A stretch of 64,000 nt of DNA from Novosphingobium sp. SG919. GTDB taxonomy: Bacteria; Pseudomonadota; Alphaproteobacteria; Sphingomonadales; Sphingomonadaceae. Where the stretch lies: assembly GCF_012932495.1 (NCBI RefSeq), contig NZ_JABCNG010000004.1, positions 248,001-312,000 of the forward strand. Direction: 5' to 3'. Positions 43,996 to 52,442 of this stretch are shown in pieces. Within the stretch, counting starts at the first letter, position 1. Every line of letters begins with the position of its first letter. Made by a program: the position numbers and the translations under genes. A model generated the notes under the pieces. That model was given only the letters and a program-made list of their open reading frames with translations. It searched no databases and was not told the DNA's origin.

Positions 43996-44369
43996 TCGGC
44001 CATGCGATTGTTGCCGGCTTCGGCTTTCGCGGCGCTGCCACGCCCGCCGCATTGCGCGCCGCCCTGGCCCTGGCGCAACAGGGGCATCCGCCCGTCACCC
44101 ATCTGGCCACGGCGGCAGACAAGGCCGCCGCGCTGGCCCCGCTCGCCCAGGCGCTCGGCCTGCCGCTGCTGCCGATCGCGCCCGAAGAGCTGGCCCATTG
44201 CGCCACGCCCACGCAATCGCCCGCCAGCCTGCACGCGCGCGGCATCGGCAGCCTTGCCGAAGCGGCGGCGCTGGCCGGTGCTGGCCCCCATGCCCGCCTG
44301 CTGAGCGCGCGCCATATTTCGCCCGATCGCCTGGCCACTTGCGCCCTTGCCGAAAGCACAGAACGATGA
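43992..44369 (+). CDS. cobE: Cobalamin biosynthesis protein CobE (CbiG C-terminal-like)
   Basis: A 125-residue protein of the CobE/CbiG C-terminal family, beginning MIGHAIVAGFGFRGAATPAA with LGLPLLPIAPEELAHCATPT and a final serine/alanine-rich stretch (SLAEAAALAGAGPHARLLSA). In aerobic strains CobE occurs beside cobM and is needed for cobalamin synthesis, but its exact role is not established. It is coupled by 4-bp overlaps to cobL and cobM. Confidence 0.85.
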   Translation: MIGHAIVAGFGFRGAATPAALRAALALAQQGHPPVTHLATAADKAAALAPLAQALGLPLLPIAPEELAHCATPTQSPASLHARGIGSLAEAAALAGAGPHARLLSARHISPDRLATCALAESTER

Positions 44370-45130
44370 CCGTCCATTTCATCGGCGCCGGCCCCGGCGC
44401 GCCCGATCTGCTCACCTTGCGCGGGCGGGATCGCATCGCGACCTGCCCGGTCTGTCTCTACGCCGGCTCGCTGGTGCCGGCGGCCGTGCTCGATCATTGC
44501 CCGCCCGGCGCGCACATCATCAACACCGCGCCGCTTTCGCTTGACCAGATCATGGCCGAAATCGCCGCCGCCCATGCCGCCGGGCACGATGTGGCGCGGC
44601 TGCATTCGGGCGATCTTTCGGTGTGGTCGGCCATGGGGGAGCAGTTGCGTGCGCTGCGGGCCTTGCGCATTCCCTTCACCATCACCCCCGGCGTGCCGGC
44701 CTTTGCCGCCGCCGCTGCCGCGCTGGAAGCGGAACTGACGCTGCCCGCGTTGGGCCAGTCGCTCGTGCTTACCCGCACGCCCGGCCGCGCCAGTGCCATG
44801 CCGCCGCGTGAAAACCTGGCGGCCTTCGCCCAGACCGGGGCCACGCTGGCCATTCACCTCTCGATCCACAATCTTGGGCAAGTGGTGGCCGATCTGCTGC
44901 CCGAATATGGCGCCGATTGCCCGGTGGCGGTGGTCTGGCGCGCGAGCTGGCCCGATCAGCGCGTGGTGCGCGCCACGCTGGCCAGCGTGGAAGCGGCGGT
45001 GGCCAGCAGCATGGAGCGCATCGCACTGATCCTGGTGGGCCGCGTGCTGGACGCCAGCGATTTTGCGCCCAGCAGCCTCTATGCCCCCGATTACGAGCGG
45101 CGCTTCCGCCCGCAGCAGGCAGAGGCATGA
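44366..45130 (+). CDS. cobM: Precorrin-4 C(11)-methyltransferase CobM
   Basis: A 254-residue SAM-dependent methyltransferase giving precorrin-5. MTVHFIGAGPGAPDLLTLRG is the SAM-binding N-terminus; VCLYAGSLVPAAVLDHCPPG and VARLHSGDLSVWSAMGEQLR are specific to the CobM/CbiF group. It ends in RVLDASDFAPSSLYAPDYER, again typical. The ATG at 44366 overlaps the cobE stop, and the stop overlaps the cobB start. Confidence 0.94.
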   Translation: MTVHFIGAGPGAPDLLTLRGRDRIATCPVCLYAGSLVPAAVLDHCPPGAHIINTAPLSLDQIMAEIAAAHAAGHDVARLHSGDLSVWSAMGEQLRALRALRIPFTITPGVPAFAAAAAALEAELTLPALGQSLVLTRTPGRASAMPPRENLAAFAQTGATLAIHLSIHNLGQVVADLLPEYGADCPVAVVWRASWPDQRVVRATLASVEAAVASSMERIALILVGRVLDASDFAPSSLYAPDYERRFRPQQAEA

Positions 45131-46437
45131 GCGTGCCGGGCCTGATGATCGCGGCGCCCAGTTCGGGCGCGGGCAAGACCACGCTCACGCTGGGCCTGCT
45201 GCGCGCGCTGGTGCAGCAGGGGCTGGTGGTGCAGCCGTTCAAGAACGGGCCTGACTATATCGACCCGGCGTTTCACCGCGCCGCTGCCGGCCGTGCGTCG
45301 TTCAACCTCGATAGCTGGGCCATGGCGCCCGGCCTGATCGATGCGCTGGCGGGCCAGGCGCAGGGGGCAGACTTGGCCCTGGCCGAAGCATCGATGGGCC
45401 TGTTCGATGGCGTTGCGCAGCCGGGCGCCACCGGCAACGGTGCCAGTGCCGATGTGGCGCGGCGTATGGGCTGGCCGGTGATCCTGGTGCTCGATGCCTC
45501 GGGCCAGGCGCAATCGGCGGCGGCGACGGCGCTGGGCTTTGCCCGCTTCGATCCGGCCTTGCGCGTGGCGGGGGTGATTTTCAACAAAGTGGCCAGCCCG
45601 CGCCATGAAAGCCTGCTGCGCGCCGGTATGGCGCAAGTGGGCCTGCCGGTGCTGGGCGCCCTGCCGCGCCGCGCAGACCTTGCGTTGCCGGAACGGCACC
45701 TGGGCCTGGTGCAGGCGCAGGAACACGCCGATCTCGACAGCGCGCTGGACAAGCTGGCGGCGTTCGTGCGCGATCATGTGGACCTTGCCGCGCTGATCGC
45801 GGCGGCGTCAGGGCAGGCGGTCCAGCCATCGGCGGCCCAGCTGCCACCGCCGCCGGCGCAGCGCCTGGCCGTGGCGCGCGATGCCGCGTTTTCGTTCCTC
45901 TATCCGCACCTGCTGCATGCCTGGCAGGCGGCGGGCGCGCAGATCCTCCCGTTCTCTCCCTTGGCCGATGAAGCGCCCGCGCCCGATGCAGACATGGTGT
46001 GGCTGCCGGGCGGATACCCCGAACTGCACGCAGGGCGCATCGCGGCCGCAGGAAACTTCCTAGCCGGCCTGCGCCATCATGCGCAGACGCGGCCCGTCCA
46101 TGGCGAATGCGGCGGATACATGGTGCTGGGGCAGGGGCTGGTGGACAAGGCCGGCACGCGCCACGCCATGGCCGGGTTGCTCGGCCTGGAAACCAGCCAT
46201 GCCGCGCGGCGCCTGCACCTGGGCTATCGCGCGGCGCGGCTGCTGGCGCCGGTGGGGGCGATGGCGGCGGGCACGGCCTTGCGCGGGCACGAATTCCACT
46301 ATTGCAGCATCCTGGCCCAGCCGGACGAGGCGCTGGCCAATGTGGCCGATGCCACCGGCGCTGCCGTGGCCGAAGGCGGATCGCGGCGGGGCCGCGTGAC
46401 CGGCACGTTCTTCCACATGATCGCGGGGCAGGCATGA
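45127..46437 (+). CDS. cobB: Hydrogenobyrinate a,c-diamide synthase CobB
   Basis: A 436-residue amidotransferase that converts hydrogenobyrinate to its a,c-diamide with glutamine and ATP, before cobalt insertion. The P-loop is PSSGAGKTT at 11-19. NGPDYIDPAFHRAAAGR and ASMGLFDGVAQPG are substrate-side motifs. The class I glutaminase-like domain has the nucleophile Cys328 in VHGECGGYMVLG and a C-terminal histidine in TGTFFHMIAG. It overlaps cobM and cobF by 4 bp each. Confidence 0.94.
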   Translation: MSVPGLMIAAPSSGAGKTTLTLGLLRALVQQGLVVQPFKNGPDYIDPAFHRAAAGRASFNLDSWAMAPGLIDALAGQAQGADLALAEASMGLFDGVAQPGATGNGASADVARRMGWPVILVLDASGQAQSAAATALGFARFDPALRVAGVIFNKVASPRHESLLRAGMAQVGLPVLGALPRRADLALPERHLGLVQAQEHADLDSALDKLAAFVRDHVDLAALIAAASGQAVQPSAAQLPPPPAQRLAVARDAAFSFLYPHLLHAWQAAGAQILPFSPLADEAPAPDADMVWLPGGYPELHAGRIAAAGNFLAGLRHHAQTRPVHGECGGYMVLGQGLVDKAGTRHAMAGLLGLETSHAARRLHLGYRAARLLAPVGAMAAGTALRGHEFHYCSILAQPDEALANVADATGAAVAEGGSRRGRVTGTFFHMIAGQA

Positions 46438-47201
46438 TCCACCTCGATCTGATCGGCATCGGCACGGGCAATCCCGATCACCTGACGCTGGCTGCCGTGC
46501 AGGCGATGAATGCGGCCGATGTGATCCTGCTGCCCGATAAAGGCGCGGACAAGGCCGGGTTGATCGACGTGCGGCGCACGATCTGCGCGGCGGTGCTCAC
46601 CCGCGCGGTGCCACAGGTGGAATTTGCCATGCCGGTGCGCGATGGCGCGGGCGATTATGCCGGCGCGGTGAACGCCTGGCACCACGCAATTGCCGGGGTG
46701 TGGCAGGCCGCCCTGGCGCAGGCCCTGCCACAAGGTGGGCGGGCGGCCTTGCTCGTTTGGGGCGATCCCGCGCTTTATGACAGCAGCTTGCGCATTGCCG
46801 CACATTTGGCGGGCCAAGGCTTGCCGCTGTCGATCCACGTGGTGCCGGGCATCACCAGCGTGCAGGCGCTCACCGCCGCCCATGCCATTCCGCTCAACCC
46901 CCTGGCCGGGCCGGTGACCATCACCACCGGCCGCCTGCTGCGCGCGCATGGCTGGCCGCCGGGGGCGCTGCATGTGGTGGTCATGCTCGATGCCGGTGGC
47001 GCGTTTCGGGCGCTCGATCCGGCGGGCATTGCCATCTGGTGGGGCGCCTATCTGGGCATGGCGCAACAGGCGCTGGAGCATGGCCCCCTGGCCCAGGCCG
47101 CCCCGCACATTCTGGCCCGCCGTGCCGCGCTGCGCGCGCAGCACGGCTGGATCATGGACATCTATCTGCTGAAAAAGGACAAGGGCGATGCAAGCTGCTG
47201 A
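46434..47201 (+). CDS. cobF: Precorrin-6A synthase (deacetylating) CobF
   Basis: A 255-residue SAM methyltransferase that methylates C-1 with loss of the extruded acetyl group to yield precorrin-6A, specific to the aerobic pathway. It starts MIHLDLIGIGTGNPDHLTLA, with ADVILLPDKGADKAGLIDVR, AALLVWGDPALYDSSLRIAA and the ending GWIMDIYLLKK. The last 14 bp overlap the start of cobO. Confidence 0.93.
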   Translation: MIHLDLIGIGTGNPDHLTLAAVQAMNAADVILLPDKGADKAGLIDVRRTICAAVLTRAVPQVEFAMPVRDGAGDYAGAVNAWHHAIAGVWQAALAQALPQGGRAALLVWGDPALYDSSLRIAAHLAGQGLPLSIHVVPGITSVQALTAAHAIPLNPLAGPVTITTGRLLRAHGWPPGALHVVVMLDAGGAFRALDPAGIAIWWGAYLGMAQQALEHGPLAQAAPHILARRAALRAQHGWIMDIYLLKKDKGDASC

Positions 47202-47796
47202 TCACGAGGCGCGCCACACCGAAAAGATGCGCAAGAAGCAGGCCGCGCAAGGCAAGATCATGGCCACAAAGACCCGCGAACAGGGCCTGCTGATCGTGCA
47301 CACCGGCAAGGGCAAGGGCAAGACCAGCGCCGCCATGGGCATGGTGCTGCGCGCGGTGGGCCACGGCATGCGGGTGGGCGTGGTGCAGTTCGTCAAAGGC
47401 GCGATGACCACCGGGGAAAGGCGCGTGTTCGATGTCTTTCCCGATCACGTCGATTTCAAGGCCATGGGCGAAGGCTTCACCTGGAATACGCAAGACCGCG
47501 CGCGCGACGTGGCGGCCGCTCGCGCCGCGTGGGAGGAAGTGGCGCGCATGATCGCCGATCCGGCCTATGCCATGGTGCTGGCAGACGAGCTGAACATCGT
47601 GCTGCGCTACGATTACCTGCCGCTCGACGAAGTGCTGGCCGTGCTCGCCGCGCGCCCGGCGATGAAGCACGTGATCGTCACCGGCCGCAACGCGCCCGAT
47701 GCGCTGGTGGAGGCGGCCGATCTCGTCACCGAAATGGCCCAGGTGAAGCACCCCTTCCGCTCTGGCGTGAAAGCGCAAGCAGGCATCGAATTCTGA
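47188..47796 (+). CDS. cobO: Cob(I)yrinic acid a,c-diamide adenosyltransferase CobO
   Basis: A 202-residue ATP:corrinoid adenosyltransferase of the CobA/CobO (P-loop) type. HTGKGKGKTSAAMGMVLRAV carries the P-loop GKGKGKTS at 40-47. VVQFVKGAMTTGERRVF, LADELNIVLRYDYLPLDEVL and VIVTGRNAPDALVEAADLVT are characteristic. AAAGGACAAGGG precedes the ATG at 47188. It adds the upper adenosyl ligand after cobalt insertion. Confidence 0.94.
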   Translation: MQAADHEARHTEKMRKKQAAQGKIMATKTREQGLLIVHTGKGKGKTSAAMGMVLRAVGHGMRVGVVQFVKGAMTTGERRVFDVFPDHVDFKAMGEGFTWNTQDRARDVAAARAAWEEVARMIADPAYAMVLADELNIVLRYDYLPLDEVLAVLAARPAMKHVIVTGRNAPDALVEAADLVTEMAQVKHPFRSGVKAQAGIEF

Positions 47797-47819
47797 TCCC
47801 CCCGTTGAAGGATACCCCC

Positions 47820-48227
47820 ATGCTCACACCCGTTGACGATGGCCCGGCCATTGTGGCCTGCAACACTTGCCGATTGAGCGCCGACGTGCGCGAAGATGAC
47901 AATGGCCAGCGCGGCGGCGCGCGCCTGCTGGAGGCGCTGCGCGCGGTGCAGCAGGGCGATGCGCGCTATGCCGGCATCGCCTTGCAGGAAATGCCCTGCC
48001 TGTTTGCCTGCAAGGACCATTGCACCGTGCACCTGCGTGCGCCGGGCAAAGTGGGTTATGTGCTGGGCCGGTTCGCGCCCGATGAAGCGGCCGCCACCGC
48101 CATTCTCGATTATGCGGCCGCCTATGCGCAAAGCGAGCATGGCCGCGTGCCGTTCAAGGAATGGCCGCAAGGCGTGAAAGGCCATTTCATCACCCGCACC
48201 CCGCCCGCCGGGTTTGTTGCGGTATGA
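47820..48227 (+). CDS. DUF1636 cysteine-rich protein, putative [2Fe-2S] carrier
   Basis: A 135-residue protein of the DUF1636 family. Cysteines form CNTC (at about residues 15-18) and CLFACKDHC (about 61-69), the spacing of a thioredoxin-like [2Fe-2S] ferredoxin. The family is usually found in cobalamin gene clusters of proteobacteria but has no assigned role; a redox partner for cobalt reduction before adenosylation, next to cobO, is a reasonable guess. The ATG at 47820 is used; a 4-bp overlap couples it to cobT. Confidence 0.8.
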   Translation: MLTPVDDGPAIVACNTCRLSADVREDDNGQRGGARLLEALRAVQQGDARYAGIALQEMPCLFACKDHCTVHLRAPGKVGYVLGRFAPDEAAATAILDYAAAYAQSEHGRVPFKEWPQGVKGHFITRTPPAGFVAV

Positions 48228-49240
48228 GCGTGTTTGCCTCTCCCGCCGCCTTTGCTGCGGCGCTGGCCGATCTCTCGGCCCCTGATGCTGGTGCCATTGC
48301 TGCTGCGCGTGCGCGGCAGGCGGTCTTGACCAAGCCACGTGGATCATTGGGCCGGCTGGAAGAAATCGCCGTGTTCATGGCCGGGTGGCAAGGGCGCGAG
48401 AGGCCCGCCATCGGCCAGGGGCGCACCGCGATCTTTGCTGGCAACCACGGCTTTGCCGTGCACGGCGTCAGCGCCTTTCCGGTCAGCGTGACGGCCGCGA
48501 TGGTGGCCAACTTTGCCGCCGGGGGCGCCGCGATCAACGCGCTGGCCGGGGCGGCCGGGATGGACTTGCGCGTGGTGGCGCTCGATCTCGATCGCCCCAC
48601 CGCCGATTTCACGGCTGGCCCGGCGATGAGCGAAGCGGAATGCCTGGCCGCGCTCAACGCCGGGGCGGAGGTGGTGACGCCCGATCTCGATCTGTTGACG
48701 CTGGGCGAAATGGGCATTGGCAACACCACCGCCGCCGCCGCGCTCTGCACGCGCAGTTTCGGTGGCAGTGCGGCGGATTGGGCCGGGCCGGGCACTGGGC
48801 TGGATGCACGTGGCGTGGCGCGCAAGGCCATGGTGATCGAAAGCGCGCTGGCCCGGCATGCCGATGCGCCGAACCAGGCATTTGAAACCCTGCGCCGCCT
48901 GGGCGGGCGGGAAATTGCCGCCATGGCCGGCGCCGTGCTGCGCGCGCGGGCCTTGCGCATTCCGGTGGTGCTCGATGGGTTCATCACTTGCGCGGCGGTG
49001 GCGCCGCTGGCGGTTTCGGCGCCGGGGATCGTCGATCACTGCCTGGCCGGGCACTGTTCGGCGGAACCGGGCCATGTGCGTCTGCTGGCGCGGCTGGGCC
49101 TCGATCCGCTGCTCAGCCTGAACATGCGGCTGGGCGAGGGCAGCGGCGCGGCCGTGGCGGTGGGCGTGATCCGCGCCGCGCTGGCTGCCCATGCGCAGAT
49201 GGCCACGTTCGACGAAGCCGGGGTGGCCGCCGGGCTGTGA
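48224..49240 (+). CDS. cobT: Nicotinate-nucleotide--dimethylbenzimidazole phosphoribosyltransferase
   Basis: A 338-residue enzyme that makes alpha-ribazole phosphate from dimethylbenzimidazole and nicotinate mononucleotide (called CobU in P. denitrificans). KPRGSLGRLEEIAVFMAGWQ, IFAGNHGFAVHGVSAFPVSV, GEMGIGNTTAAAAL and the catalytic Glu305 in LNMRLGEGSGAAVAVGVIRA are diagnostic. The start at 48224 overlaps the DUF1636 stop by 4 bp. Dimethylbenzimidazole must be made by an unlinked BluB or taken up. Confidence 0.94.
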   Translation: MSVFASPAAFAAALADLSAPDAGAIAAARARQAVLTKPRGSLGRLEEIAVFMAGWQGRERPAIGQGRTAIFAGNHGFAVHGVSAFPVSVTAAMVANFAAGGAAINALAGAAGMDLRVVALDLDRPTADFTAGPAMSEAECLAALNAGAEVVTPDLDLLTLGEMGIGNTTAAAALCTRSFGGSAADWAGPGTGLDARGVARKAMVIESALARHADAPNQAFETLRRLGGREIAAMAGAVLRARALRIPVVLDGFITCAAVAPLAVSAPGIVDHCLAGHCSAEPGHVRLLARLGLDPLLSLNMRLGEGSGAAVAVGVIRAALAAHAQMATFDEAGVAAGL

Positions 49241-49806
49241 CCGCGTTCCTGCTGCATCTGCTGCGCCATGGCGCGCCCGAACAGGCGGGGCTGTTGCTGG
49301 GGCATCGTGACATGGCCGCCACGGCTGAAGGACTGGCCGCTTGCGTCTCCCGTGCGCAGGGCCTGCGCGTCGCAAAGGTGATCACGTCAGACCTCCAACG
49401 CTGCCGGGCAGCGGCCCAGGCCATCGCCGCGCCGCTGGGCCTGGTGGCAAAGGCCGATCCGCGCTGGCGCGAGCTGGATTTCGGCGCGTGGGACGGCATG
49501 GCCCCGGCGCAGATCGAACCGGCGGCATTGGCGGCGTTCTACCGCGATCCCGATGCCCACGCCCCGCCCGGTGGCGAGCCTTGGTCAGCCCTGCGCGTGC
49601 GCGTGGCCGACGCGCTGGCCGCGCTGGCTCCGGTCGATACCCTGGTGGTAACGCATGGCGGGGCGATGCGCGCGGCGCTGGCGGCGTTGTGCGGCTTCTC
49701 GCCGGAACAGGCCTGGGCGTTTGACTTGCCCTATGCCGGGCTGCTCAGCCTGAAGGTATGGCCCGTCAAGCCGCGCGTGGCGCAGATCGTGGGGCTGGCG
49801 GCATGA
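49237..49806 (+). CDS. Histidine phosphatase, probable alpha-ribazole phosphatase
   Basis: A 189-residue member of the phosphoglycerate mutase-like superfamily. LLRHGAPEQAG carries the phospho-accepting His11; SDLQRCRAAAQAIAAPLG, ELDFGAWDGMAP and VVTHGGAMRAAL hold the second arginine, glutamate and histidine. Its place between cobT and cobS fits alpha-ribazole-5'-phosphate dephosphorylation (Salmonella CobC role). It starts at GTG 49237 overlapping the cobT stop, and is coupled to cobS by 4 bp. I leave the symbol blank because cobC has two meanings. Confidence 0.85.
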   Translation: MTAFLLHLLRHGAPEQAGLLLGHRDMAATAEGLAACVSRAQGLRVAKVITSDLQRCRAAAQAIAAPLGLVAKADPRWRELDFGAWDGMAPAQIEPAALAAFYRDPDAHAPPGGEPWSALRVRVADALAALAPVDTLVVTHGGAMRAALAALCGFSPEQAWAFDLPYAGLLSLKVWPVKPRVAQIVGLAA

Positions 49807-50525
49807 AGCGGCTGATCCTGGCAACGCAATTCCTCACCCGCCTGCCGCTGCCGCCGGTCATGGCGGATGAGGCGGACTTTGCCGCCTGCATGCGCTGGTT
49901 TCCCGCCGTGGGCCTGATCGTGGGCACTGCTGTGGCCGGCGCCGCCTGGGCGGGGGCGTGGATCGATGCGTGGACCGGCGCGCTGGCCGGCGTGGTCGCC
50001 TGGGTGTGGATCACCGGGGCGCTGCATCTCGATGGTATGGCCGACATGGCCGATGCCAGCGGCGCAGCGCACAAGGACCGCGCGCGGCTGATGGCCGTGC
50101 TGGCCGATCCCCATGTGGGCAGCTTTGGCGTGGTCGCGGTGGTCACGCAGCTTATGGCCAAACTGGTTTTGCTGCACGCCGTGGTGGTGCAGCATGGGCT
50201 GGCCGCCGTGGTGCTGGTGCCGTTCGCGGCGCGCATCGGGCCGCTGGCCTGGGCGCGCTGGCTGGTGCCGCTCCACGCCGGGCTGGGCGCGCGTTTTGCC
50301 GGGGCGGTGCGGCGGCGCGATCTGGCGCTGTGGGCCGGGGCGCTCGTGCTGGCGGCCTGGTGGCACCCTGCGCTGCTGGTGGCGGTGCCAGCCATCGCGC
50401 TGTGGGGCCGGTGGCTGGCCACGCGGATCGGCGGAATTTCGGGCGATGGCCATGGCGCCGGAATCGAATGGAACGAAGTCGTTCTATTGTTGGCGCTCTG
50501 TGTCGAGGCGCGGCTGTGGAACTGA
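49803..50525 (+). CDS. cobS: Adenosylcobinamide-GDP ribazoletransferase (cobalamin synthase)
   Basis: A 240-residue integral membrane enzyme joining adenosylcobinamide-GDP to alpha-ribazole (CobV in P. denitrificans). It starts MKRLILATQFLTRLPLPPVM; MRWFPAVGLIVGTAVAGAAW, ITGALHLDGMADMADASGAA and DPHVGSFGVVAVVTQLMAKL are diagnostic, with DGxxDxxD the metal-binding motif. It has five to six membrane segments. Length matches the family. It overlaps the phosphatase gene by 4 bp and the decarboxylase gene by 10 bp. Confidence 0.94.
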   Translation: MKRLILATQFLTRLPLPPVMADEADFAACMRWFPAVGLIVGTAVAGAAWAGAWIDAWTGALAGVVAWVWITGALHLDGMADMADASGAAHKDRARLMAVLADPHVGSFGVVAVVTQLMAKLVLLHAVVVQHGLAAVVLVPFAARIGPLAWARWLVPLHAGLGARFAGAVRRRDLALWAGALVLAAWWHPALLVAVPAIALWGRWLATRIGGISGDGHGAGIEWNEVVLLLALCVEARLWN

Positions 50526-51508
50526 ACCGGTTCACCTGGCACGGCGGCGGGCTGGCCACGGCGCGGGGGCGCTATGGCGATGGCGATTGGCTGGACCTCT
50601 CCACCGGGATCAACCCGCGCCCCTGGCCCCACGCCGCGCAAGTGCCGGTGGATTGGCAGGCGCTGCCCGATGAAGCGGCGCTGCACGCGCTGGAGCGGGC
50701 GGCGGCAGGGCATTTCGGCTGCGCGGCCGATCATGTCTGCGCCGTGCCGGGCACCGAGATCGGGCTGCGGCTGGTGGGTGATCTGATCGGTGAGGCGGGC
50801 TTCCATGCCGCGCATGGTTATCGCACCCATGCCGCCATGCTGCGCGATTGCGTGGCGGTCGATGATCTGGCGGCAGCCGATGGCGGGCATCTGGTCATGG
50901 CCAATCCCGCCAATCCGGATGGCCGTTTGCTACCCCGCGCGGTCTTGCGCGATCTGCTGGAGCGGCGCGGGCGCAAGGGCTGGCTTTTGCTGGATGAGGC
51001 CTTTGCCGACACGCATCCTGGTGAGAGCCTGGCCGGTGACGTGGGCGAGACGCGGCGGCTGGTGGTGTTTCGCTCGTTCGGCAAGTTCTTTGGGCTAGCG
51101 GGCGTGCGGCTGGGCTTTGTGCTGGGGCCGCGTCTGCTGCTCGAACAGGTGCGGTCGCGGCTGGGGGCCTGGCCGGTGAGTGCGGCGGGGCTGGCCATCG
51201 GCACGGCGGCCTATCGCGACGCGGGCTGGATTGCGCAGGCGCGGGTCGATTTGGCCGCGCAGGCCGCCGCGCTCGATGCGGCGCTGGCGGCCAAAGGCTA
51301 TGCGCCCGGCGGCATGTGCCCGTTGTTCCGCCTGGTGCGCGGCGTGGATGGGGCGGCCCTGTTCGATCGCCTTGCCCGGCAACATATCCTGACGCGGCCC
51401 TTTGCTGCGCGACCTGATTGGCTGCGGCTGGGCCTGCCCGGCGATGCAGTGGCGGTGGCGCGACTGGTGGAGGCCCTGCCCGAATGTATCGAGCCCGATC
51501 ATGGCTGA
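50516..51508 (+). CDS. cobD: Threonine-phosphate decarboxylase (PLP-dependent)
   Basis: A 330-residue fold type I PLP enzyme supplying (R)-1-amino-2-propanol phosphate for the nucleotide loop (P. denitrificans CobC). It has HGGGLATARGRYGDGDWLDL and STGINPRPWP at the start, MANPANPDGRLLPRAVLRDL, LLLDEAFADTHPGESLAGDV and the PLP lysine Lys190 in FRSFGKFFGLAGVRLGFVLG. It starts at GTG 50516, inside the end of cobS, and overlaps cbiB by 8 bp. Confidence 0.92.
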   Translation: MELNRFTWHGGGLATARGRYGDGDWLDLSTGINPRPWPHAAQVPVDWQALPDEAALHALERAAAGHFGCAADHVCAVPGTEIGLRLVGDLIGEAGFHAAHGYRTHAAMLRDCVAVDDLAAADGGHLVMANPANPDGRLLPRAVLRDLLERRGRKGWLLLDEAFADTHPGESLAGDVGETRRLVVFRSFGKFFGLAGVRLGFVLGPRLLLEQVRSRLGAWPVSAAGLAIGTAAYRDAGWIAQARVDLAAQAAALDAALAAKGYAPGGMCPLFRLVRGVDGAALFDRLARQHILTRPFAARPDWLRLGLPGDAVAVARLVEALPECIEPDHG

Positions 51509-52442
51509 ACCCATGGTGCTGGCGGCGTTGTTGGTGGACGCGGCCATCGGCTGGCCCGCGCCGCTCTATGCGCGCCTGGGCCATCCGGTGGGCGGCTTTG
51601 CCCGCGTGATCGGCTGGTGCGCACGGGGTTGGAACCGGCAACACTGGAGCGCGGCACGGCGGCGAGCCATGGGCACGCTCACCGTGCTGGTGCTGCTTGT
51701 GCTGGCGATTGGCGGCGGCTGGCTGTTGCAGGCACTGGCCGGCTGGCTGTTGGGGCCATGGGCCTGGGCGGCGGTGGCCTTGCTTGCCTGGCCGGGGCTG
51801 GCTTTGCGCAGCCTGCACGATCATCTGCGCCCGGTGCAGCGCGCGCTGGCGCGTGGCGATCTGCCTGCCGCGCGGCGCGCGGTGGGGATGATCGTGGGGC
51901 GCGATACCGCCACGCTCGATTCCGCCGGCGTGGCACGCGCCGCGATCGAGAGCCTGGCCGAGAGCTTTTGCGACGGCGTGGCCGCGCCGCTGTTCTGGCT
52001 GGTCGTGGGTGGGTTGCCGGGCCTCTGGGCGTACAAGGCGATCAACACTGCCGACAGCCTGATCGGCCATCGCGAGGCGCCGTGGGGTCCGTTTGGCTGG
52101 GCGGCGGCGCGGCTGGACGATGGGATGAACCTGGTGCCGGCGCGGCTGGGGGCCGTGCTGCTGTGCCTGGCGGGTGGAGGTGGCTGGGCGGTGCTGTGGC
52201 GCGATCATGGCCGCCATGCCTCGCCCAATGCGGGATGGACCGAGGCGGCGATGGCCGGCGCCCTGGGCCTGCGGCTGGCCGGGCCAGTGGCCTATGACGG
52301 CGTGGTGCACGACAAGGCGTGGATTGGCGGGGGGGGCGCCGAGGCCGATGCGGGGGATGTGCAGCGCGCGCTGACGCTCTATCGCCGGGCCTGTGTGTTG
52401 CTGATGGCCGGGGCGGCCGCGCTGTGGGCATGGAAAGGATGA
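51501..52442 (+). CDS. cbiB: Adenosylcobinamide-phosphate synthase CbiB
   Basis: A 313-residue membrane enzyme that attaches the aminopropanol linker to adenosylcobyric acid (P. denitrificans CobD). VLAALLVDAAIGWPAPLYAR, HPVGGFARVIGW, RAAIESLAESFCDGVAAPLF, INTADSLIGHREAPWGPFGW and SPNAGWTEAAMAGALGLRL are the usual motifs, in about four to five hydrophobic segments. The ATG at 51501 lies within the preceding gene and the stop overlaps the cobQ start by 4 bp. Confidence 0.93.
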   Translation: MAEPMVLAALLVDAAIGWPAPLYARLGHPVGGFARVIGWCARGWNRQHWSAARRRAMGTLTVLVLLVLAIGGGWLLQALAGWLLGPWAWAAVALLAWPGLALRSLHDHLRPVQRALARGDLPAARRAVGMIVGRDTATLDSAGVARAAIESLAESFCDGVAAPLFWLVVGGLPGLWAYKAINTADSLIGHREAPWGPFGWAAARLDDGMNLVPARLGAVLLCLAGGGGWAVLWRDHGRHASPNAGWTEAAMAGALGLRLAGPVAYDGVVHDKAWIGGGGAEADAGDVQRALTLYRRACVLLMAGAAALWAWKG

